Shown here: positions 58,887-64,000 of the stretch, in pieces
How positions within the stretch are numbered: position 1 is the stretch's first letter
Layout of the letters: the number at the start of each line of letters is the position of its first letter
Assembly (NCBI RefSeq): GCF_030272705.1
Contig: NZ_JARFYM010000006.1
Location: forward strand, 62,001 to 126,000
Direction: 5' to 3'
DNA from: Rhizobium mayense
Lineage (GTDB): Bacteria; Pseudomonadota; Alphaproteobacteria; Rhizobiales; Rhizobiaceae
DNA: 64,000 nucleotides
Translations under genes and position numbers: made by a program
Notes under the pieces: model-generated
Told to the model about the DNA's origin: nothing
The model's database searches: none
What the model saw: only the letters and a program-made list of their open reading frames with translations

Positions 58887-59875
58887 TGCCGACTGTCGCT
58901 CCGCTTGATATCGACGGCCACGTTCTGGCCGTCGAATTTTTAGGTGATACCCCCTTCTTCGCCAGCGCCGCCGGCGCGATCCATCGGCTGGAAGGTGGCG
59001 AGAAGGTGACGGAAGCCCATCAGGGCATGCTCACCTGCATTCGCGATCCCTACAGCGACAGCCTGGTTTCCGGCGGCGAGGACGGCAAGGTTCTCCGGAT
59101 CGCTGCCGACGGCGGCGTCACCGTGCTGGCAGAGGCACCGCGCAAATGGATCACCCAGCTCGCCGCCGGCCCGCAAGGCACTGTCGCTTACGCATACGGG
59201 AAAAGCAGCTTTGTGCGGCTGGCCGATGGCTCGACCAAGGAATTTACCGAGGGGCGCACCGTCGAAGGCATCGCCTTCGCGCCCAAGGGCCTGCGCATTG
59301 CGGTCGCCCGCTATAACGGCGTGTCGCTGCATTGGGTCGGCATGACCGCGCAGCCGATCAATCTTGAATGGAAGGGCGCCCACACTGGCGTCACCTTCTC
59401 GCCGGACGGTCAGTTCGTCGTCACCACCATGCAGGAAAACGCACTGCACGGCTGGAAGATGGACACGAAGCCCGGCGCCGAGGCCCGGCACATGCGCATG
59501 ACGGGGTATCCCGCCAAGGTGAAATCGCTCTCCTGGTCCAACAAGGGCAAATGGCTCGCCTCCTCCGGCGCACCGGCGGCAATTGTCTGGCCGTTTCAGG
59601 GCAAGGACGGTCCGATGGGCAAGGCGCCGCTGGAACTCGGGACCCGCGCCAATATCATGGCGACCTCGGTCAAGTTCCATCCCGTGGAAGACATTCTGGC
59701 GATCGGCTTCATCGACGGCATGATCCTGGCGGTGCGCATCGGCGACGCCAAGGAAGCGCTCTTGCGTCGGCCCGGCAAAGGTGCAATCACCTCCATGAGC
59801 TGGAGCAAATCCGGCAAGCTGCTCGCCTTTGCCTCCGAGGCCGGTGATTGCGGCGTGGTCGACGTTTCCGCTTGA
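58886..59875 (+). CDS. WD40-repeat protein coupled to the metal GTPase
   Basis: A 329-residue cytoplasmic beta-propeller protein of about seven degenerate WD40 blades (for example DSLVSGGEDGKVLRIAADGG, VTFSPDGQFVVTTMQENALH, VKSLSWSNKGKWLASSGAPA). No signal peptide or catalytic motif. The TGATG junction with the GTPase gene implies coupled translation and probably a shared pathway, perhaps as a scaffold or client adaptor for metal transfer. Its function is unknown. Confidence 0.85.
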   Translation: MPTVAPLDIDGHVLAVEFLGDTPFFASAAGAIHRLEGGEKVTEAHQGMLTCIRDPYSDSLVSGGEDGKVLRIAADGGVTVLAEAPRKWITQLAAGPQGTVAYAYGKSSFVRLADGSTKEFTEGRTVEGIAFAPKGLRIAVARYNGVSLHWVGMTAQPINLEWKGAHTGVTFSPDGQFVVTTMQENALHGWKMDTKPGAEARHMRMTGYPAKVKSLSWSNKGKWLASSGAPAAIVWPFQGKDGPMGKAPLELGTRANIMATSVKFHPVEDILAIGFIDGMILAVRIGDAKEALLRRPGKGAITSMSWSKSGKLLAFASEAGDCGVVDVSA

Positions 59876-59885
59876 TAAGAAAGAT

Positions 59886-60704
59886 ATGGCCATGTCCCAG
59901 ACAGGAACGGCAATCGCCGGACATTCCCCTGCCACCGGCAGCGTCTGGGACGTAATTCGCCATGAGGCCTCCGATCTCGCCGGCCGCGAGCCGACCTTGC
60001 GCCCGCTGCTCTCCGCGCAGATCATCGCGACGCAGTCGGATGCCGAAAGCCTCGCCAATGTCCTGGTCGCTCGCCTTTCCGTTGCAGGCATTGAAGCCGG
60101 CGATCTCGCCGCCCTGTTTCAGGACGTGCTGACGCGGCATAGCGCAATCCTGACCGCGACGGAGGCGGATCTCGTCGCGGTCCGTACTCGCGATCCCGCC
60201 TGCACGACCTATCTGCATGCGCTGCTGAACCTCAAGGGCTTTCACGCCCTGCAGACCCACCGCATCGCCCATGCGCTCTGGACGGAGGGCCGGCCAGAAA
60301 TCGCCAGCTGGCTTTCCAATCTCGCGTCGCTCGTCTTCGGTCCGGATATCCATCCGGCGGCAAAGATCGGCGTGTCCATCATGCTCGATCATGGCTCCGG
60401 CATCGTCATCGGCGAGACCGCCGTCATCGAGGATGAAGTCTCGATCCTGCAAAATGTCACGCTCGGCGGCACCGGCAAGGAAACCGGTGACCGGCATCCG
60501 AAAATCCGTCACGGCGTAATGATCGGCGCCGGCGCAAAGATCCTCGGCAACATCGAAGTCGGCGCCTTCAGCAAGGTGGCGGCCGGCAGCGTCGTGGTAA
60601 AGCCGGTTCCGGCCCATTGCACCGTCGCCGGCGTCCCCGCCACGGTGGTCCGCATCCATCGCGCTGACGAGATCCCGGCCGAGACGATGGATCAGAATAT
60701 CTAG
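59886..60704 (+). CDS. cysE: Serine O-acetyltransferase
   Basis: A 272-residue CysE. The N-terminal helical domain (VWDVIRHEASDLAGREPTLR) precedes left-handed beta-helix hexapeptide repeats with MLDHGSGIVIGETAVIEDEV, LQNVTLGGTGKETGDRHPKI and GAGAKILGNI. It makes O-acetylserine from serine and acetyl-CoA for cysteine synthesis and normally complexes with CysK. The longest frame starts at 59829; ATGs at 59886 and 59892 fit better. It is 10 bp after the WD40 gene, so it may be co-transcribed with the metal GTPase operon. Confidence 0.95.
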   Translation: MAMSQTGTAIAGHSPATGSVWDVIRHEASDLAGREPTLRPLLSAQIIATQSDAESLANVLVARLSVAGIEAGDLAALFQDVLTRHSAILTATEADLVAVRTRDPACTTYLHALLNLKGFHALQTHRIAHALWTEGRPEIASWLSNLASLVFGPDIHPAAKIGVSIMLDHGSGIVIGETAVIEDEVSILQNVTLGGTGKETGDRHPKIRHGVMIGAGAKILGNIEVGAFSKVAAGSVVVKPVPAHCTVAGVPATVVRIHRADEIPAETMDQNI

Positions 60705-60843
60705 CTGACGGCTGTGCCCCGTGACATAAGGTAGCAGGCAACGCGCATCAGCCACACCTGCCCGCGACCTCCTTTTTCATGTCAGCAAAAACAACCCTTT
60801 AGTTGCGTCCCTCATAGGCAACACCTCCCTCTCCCGGCATGCA

Positions 60844-60861
60844 CATTCACGGAACTGTCAT
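60844..60861 (+). promoter_or_regulatory. Possible PHO box
   Basis: CATTCAC-GGAA-CTGTCAT is a pair of 7-bp half-sites at 11-bp spacing. The right half is exact and the left has two mismatches to CTGTCAY. A weaker third half (GCTTGAT) continues the 11-bp period. It lies 84 bp before the phosphoesterase start. The spacer is less AT-rich than usual. Confidence 0.4.
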
Positions 60862-60945
60862 ATACGCTTGATAGCCCGGCACGGTTCCCTCCGCCTCGGC
60901 GCGGCGCATTTTAAGCGTCGGGGCGCAGACCCCACTCGAGAGGAT

Positions 60946-62577
60946 ATGACAATGATCTGTCTTTCGCGTCGCGCCGCCCTCGCTGCCGGCAGCGCGCTCA
61001 CCCTGATTTCGCTTTGTTCCACCGCCGGTGCCGCCGATACGGCGCCGACGAATACCGCGACCCCGATCAAGCATCTGGTCGTCATCTTCCAGGAAAACGT
61101 TTCTTTCGACCATTATTTCGGGACCTACCCCAAGGCAGCAAATGTCGACGGTGAGCCGGCATTCAAGGCCGCTGACAACACGCCGACCGACATCAACACG
61201 CTCGCCCACGCCGGTCTCATCGACAATAACCCGAACAAGACGAATACGGCCAACGGCGCCGATGCCGCGGCCCCCTTCCGCCTCGATCGCACCCAGGCAG
61301 CCGCCCAGTCGCAGAACCATGGCTATACCGCCGAGCAGGCCGCCTACAACAATTTCGCCATGGACCTTTTCCCGGCCAATACCGGCAAGGGCACCAAGGA
61401 TGCCGCCGGCGCGTTCGGCACCAAGGGCCAGGTCATGGGCTACTATGACGGCAACACCGTCACCGCGCTCTGGAACTACGCTCAGCACTATGCGCTGAAC
61501 GACAATTCCTTCTCCACCAATTTCGGCCCGTCGACCCCCGGCGCGCTGAACCTCATCTCCGGCCAGACCAATGGCGCCATCCTGCCCCCTGGCTACACGC
61601 TGGAAAAGGACGGCACCTATTCCAAGGGCCGCATCGTGCCTGACGGCAACGGCGGCTGGACCGCGATCAGCGACTTCGATCCGACCGGCGACGCCTGCTC
61701 GGCCGGCCAGACGGCGCTGATGTACGGCAAGAACATCGGCGACATGCTGAACGAACACAACATCACCTGGGGCTTCTTCGAAGGTGGCTTCGACCTGACG
61801 CAGACCAATGCCGACGGCACCACGGGCTGCAAACGGGCCTCGACCTCGACCGTTACCCAGGTCAACAGCGCCGACTACATCCCGCATCACCAGCCGTTCC
61901 AGTACTACGCCTCGACCGCGAACCCGACGCATGCGCGTCCGTCCTCGGTCGCGGCAATCGGCACCACCGACGCCGCCAACCATCAGTATGACATGACGGA
62001 TTTCTACGCCGCGCTGAAGAACGGCACCATGCCGACCGTCAGCTTCCTGAAAGCGCCGGCCTATCAGGACGGCCATGCCGGCTATTCCGATCCGCTCGAC
62101 GAGCAGGAATTCGTGACCCAGGTAGTCAATACCGTCCAGAATTCGCCGGATTGGAAGGACACCGCAATCATCGTCCTCTATGACGACTCCGACGGCTGGT
62201 ACGACCATGCCCACGCCGTCGTCAATCCGTCGAAGCTCGGCGTCAAGGGCTATGACGTGCTGAACGGCGATAGCTGCTCGACCGGAACCCCGTTGCCGGG
62301 CGTCAACGGCCAGCCGGCCCAGGGCCGCTGCGGCTACGGCACGCGCCAGCCGCTGCTGGTCATCTCGCCCTACTCCAAGGTCAACTTTGTCGACCATACT
62401 TTGACTGACCAGACCTCAGTGATGCGTTTCATCGAAGACAACTGGATGGGCGGCGAACGCCTCGGCGGCGGCTCGTTCGATGCCATCTCCGGCTCGCTGA
62501 ACAACATGTTCGACTGGTCGAAGGGCGATGCGCAGAAGCTGATCCTCGACACGAAGACCGGTAACAGCGCCTCCTAA
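60946..62577 (+). CDS. Exported phosphoesterase (phospholipase C/acid phosphatase family)
   Basis: A 543-residue protein with a signal peptide (MTMICLSRRAALAAGSALTL.., cut near AGA-ADT). A PF04185 phosphoesterase domain follows, with HLVVIFQENVSFDHYFGTYP (metal-ligand Glu and Asn), NFGPSTPGALNLISGQTNG, and late metal motifs VLYDDSDGWYDH and PLLVISPYSKVNFVDH. The fold is shared by bacterial phospholipase C and Francisella AcpA-type acid phosphatase; a periplasmic role in phosphate release is likely. CGAGAGGA precedes the ATG at 60946. It is followed 23 bp later by a di-heme peroxidase gene. Confidence 0.9.
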   Translation: MTMICLSRRAALAAGSALTLISLCSTAGAADTAPTNTATPIKHLVVIFQENVSFDHYFGTYPKAANVDGEPAFKAADNTPTDINTLAHAGLIDNNPNKTNTANGADAAAPFRLDRTQAAAQSQNHGYTAEQAAYNNFAMDLFPANTGKGTKDAAGAFGTKGQVMGYYDGNTVTALWNYAQHYALNDNSFSTNFGPSTPGALNLISGQTNGAILPPGYTLEKDGTYSKGRIVPDGNGGWTAISDFDPTGDACSAGQTALMYGKNIGDMLNEHNITWGFFEGGFDLTQTNADGTTGCKRASTSTVTQVNSADYIPHHQPFQYYASTANPTHARPSSVAAIGTTDAANHQYDMTDFYAALKNGTMPTVSFLKAPAYQDGHAGYSDPLDEQEFVTQVVNTVQNSPDWKDTAIIVLYDDSDGWYDHAHAVVNPSKLGVKGYDVLNGDSCSTGTPLPGVNGQPAQGRCGYGTRQPLLVISPYSKVNFVDHTLTDQTSVMRFIEDNWMGGERLGGGSFDAISGSLNNMFDWSKGDAQKLILDTKTGNSAS

Positions 62578-62600
62578 ACCAATAGAATGGGGGATCGAAA

Positions 62601-63980
62601 ATGTCCTTGAACACGAAGCGCCCTTTCCTCCCCCTGATCGCGCTCGCGAGCATCTCGCTCGCGGGGGCGACCATCGGATTGGCAAGCGAACCGGCCGCCA
62701 ATGCCGCTGCAGATACCTATGACGATGCCGCCCCCCTGAGCGCCGTCGCGCAGCTCGGGCAGAAGTTGTTCCACGACCAATCGCTTTCCGGCGGCGGCCA
62801 GATGTCCTGCGCCACCTGCCATGATCCCAACAATCACTATGCGCCGGCTAATGATCGCGCCGTGCAATTGGGGGGACCGCATCTCGACCAACCGGGCATC
62901 CGCGCTGTCCCGAGCCTCGCCTATAAGATGTCGACGCCTGCCTTCTCCGTCGGCGCGGAAACTGCTGCCGACGAGACGACTGAGGCGGCGCCGATGACCG
63001 AGGCATCCGGCGTAGCGCTTGCCAACGCCCCGGCGACCGTCGCAGGGCCGCTGACGGCGCAGGCCGTCGTCAAGGCCGATTCGAATGCACCCGATCTGGT
63101 GCCGCAGGGCGGCATGTTCTGGGATGGCCGCGTCGATTCGCTGGAGGAACAGGCGCTGCAGCCGATGATCTCGCCTTTCGAGATGGCCAATGCCGATGCA
63201 GCCGTCGTCTATGCCAAGCTCAAGCAGAGTTATGGCAAGGACATTGGCGCCCTTTTCGGCAACAATGTCCTCAACGATCAGGATATGACGATCGCCGAAG
63301 CCGGTTTCGCGCTGGCGCGGTATCAGATCGAAGAACCATCCTTCCACCCATATTCGAGCAAATACGACTATTACCTGCGCGGCAAGGCGACGCTGTCGGA
63401 CGCCGAAATGCGCGGGCTGAAACTGTTCGACGATCCCAACAAGGGCAATTGCGCCTCCTGCCATCTCGACAAGATGACTGGTGACGGACGTATGCCGAAC
63501 TTCACCGATTTCGAATTCGAGGCGCTTGGCGCACCGCGCAATCCGGACATTCCGGCCAATGCCGACCCGCATTATTACGACACCGGCATCTGCGGTCCGC
63601 TGCGCAATGACACCTATTCCGCCCAGCCACAGAATTGCGGGCTGTTCAAGACACCGACGCTGCGCAATGTCGCTACTCGCCGCGTCTTCTTCCACAATGG
63701 CGTCTATCGCTCGCTGGAGGATGTCACTCGCTTCTACGTCAAGCGCGACACCAATCCCGACGAAATCTATCCGAAGGATCCCAGCGGGAAGGCACAGAAA
63801 TACAACGACCTGCCGGCGCAATATCAGGCCAATATCGACGTCATCGACGCGCCAATGAACCGCAAGCTCGGCGATGCGCCGGCTCTGAACGATACCGAGA
63901 TCGCTGATGTCGTCGCGTTTCTGAAAACGCTGACGGACGGTTACGACCCGGCGAAAGATGGGATGAAGGCGGCCAAATAG
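62601..63980 (+). CDS. Di-heme cytochrome c peroxidase family protein
   Basis: A 459-residue periplasmic protein. A signal peptide (cut near ASEPAANAAA) is followed by two heme-c sites, CATCH (69-73) and CASCH (284-288). GGMFWDGRVDSLEEQALQPM and FKTPTLRNV are typical of the CcpA/MauG superfamily. The region about 95-150 is a rather long Ala/Thr-rich insertion. It probably reduces H2O2 or oxidises a partner protein using electrons from cytochrome c. It is in an operon with the phosphoesterase, a pairing seen in other proteobacteria. Only 20 bp of the window remain after its stop. Confidence 0.92.
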   Translation: MSLNTKRPFLPLIALASISLAGATIGLASEPAANAAADTYDDAAPLSAVAQLGQKLFHDQSLSGGGQMSCATCHDPNNHYAPANDRAVQLGGPHLDQPGIRAVPSLAYKMSTPAFSVGAETAADETTEAAPMTEASGVALANAPATVAGPLTAQAVVKADSNAPDLVPQGGMFWDGRVDSLEEQALQPMISPFEMANADAAVVYAKLKQSYGKDIGALFGNNVLNDQDMTIAEAGFALARYQIEEPSFHPYSSKYDYYLRGKATLSDAEMRGLKLFDDPNKGNCASCHLDKMTGDGRMPNFTDFEFEALGAPRNPDIPANADPHYYDTGICGPLRNDTYSAQPQNCGLFKTPTLRNVATRRVFFHNGVYRSLEDVTRFYVKRDTNPDEIYPKDPSGKAQKYNDLPAQYQANIDVIDAPMNRKLGDAPALNDTEIADVVAFLKTLTDGYDPAKDGMKAAK

Positions 63981-64000
63981 AAACGCCTCCGCCACAACGG

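Overview
The window looks like a chromosomal segment of a fast-growing rhizobium (Rhizobium/Agrobacterium group, Alphaproteobacteria). Signs are the high GC with dense paired-strand genes, a complete glgP-glgB-glgC-glgA-pgm cluster, a three-gene proton-translocating transhydrogenase, a short CpdR, a MloK1-type potassium channel, an mmgR/suhB-type small RNA and copies of a RIME-like intergenic repeat. No rRNA, CRISPR array, prophage or intact insertion sequence is visible; only a 26-codon transposase-like remnant lies at the left edge.

Layout. 0.1-4.7 kb: Lrp/AsnC regulator, cyclic-nucleotide-gated K+ channel, LysR regulator, an SDR lacking the usual catalytic Tyr/Lys, and a lysophospholipase-like hydrolase. 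4.7-7.7 kb: hisN-type phosphatase divergent from the sRNA mmgR, an N-formylglutamate amidohydrolase-like gene, cpdR and tRNA-Val(GAC). 7.9-11.6 kb: small secreted or hypothetical genes, one behind a consensus PHO box and one behind a consensus EcfG (general stress) promoter, then a TerC/DUF475 membrane protein. 11.9-13.3 kb: mannose-1-phosphate guanylyltransferase. 13.5-20.1 kb: three adjoining genes encoding transglutaminase-DUF2126, circularly permuted ATP-grasp/alpha-E, and a second transglutaminase. This is the best candidate for a poorly described system. 20.3-21.5 kb: TadG-like VWA protein.

21.8-33.6 kb: glycogen metabolism (glgP, glgB, glgC, glgA, pgm, then after a RIME-like repeat glgX) followed by a MaoC hydratase. 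33.6-39.3 kb: an AT-rich orphan stretch and the heterotetrameric sarcosine oxidase operon soxBDAG on the minus strand. 39.7-42.2 kb: rpsU, a TPR lipoprotein and an FAD amine oxidoreductase. 42.4-44.7 kb: HWE histidine kinase and a DUF992 exported protein with an EcfG promoter. 44.8-48.1 kb: pntAA-pntAB-pntB and a small aa3-oxidase subunit IV-like protein. 48.3-51.7 kb: an N-acyl-amino-acid/autoinducer synthase-like acyltransferase and a GGDEF(degenerate)-EAL protein. 51.9-56.8 kb: orphan TRAP binding protein, class I glutamine amidotransferase-like hydrolase, LacI regulator with a D-2-hydroxyacid dehydrogenase, and a MarR regulator. 56.9-60.7 kb: creatininase-family amidase, a His-rich CobW-type metal GTPase co-translated with a WD40 protein behind a Zur-like palindrome, and cysE. 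60.9-64 kb: exported phosphoesterase and di-heme peroxidase behind a possible PHO box.

Themes. Carbon storage (the glg genes, with mmgR, known elsewhere for controlling PHB granules), phosphate and zinc limitation, and general stress recur. Regulatory motif calls are by eye and unscored. Start codons were moved from the longest frame wherever a ribosome-binding site, overlap or family alignment favoured an internal start.
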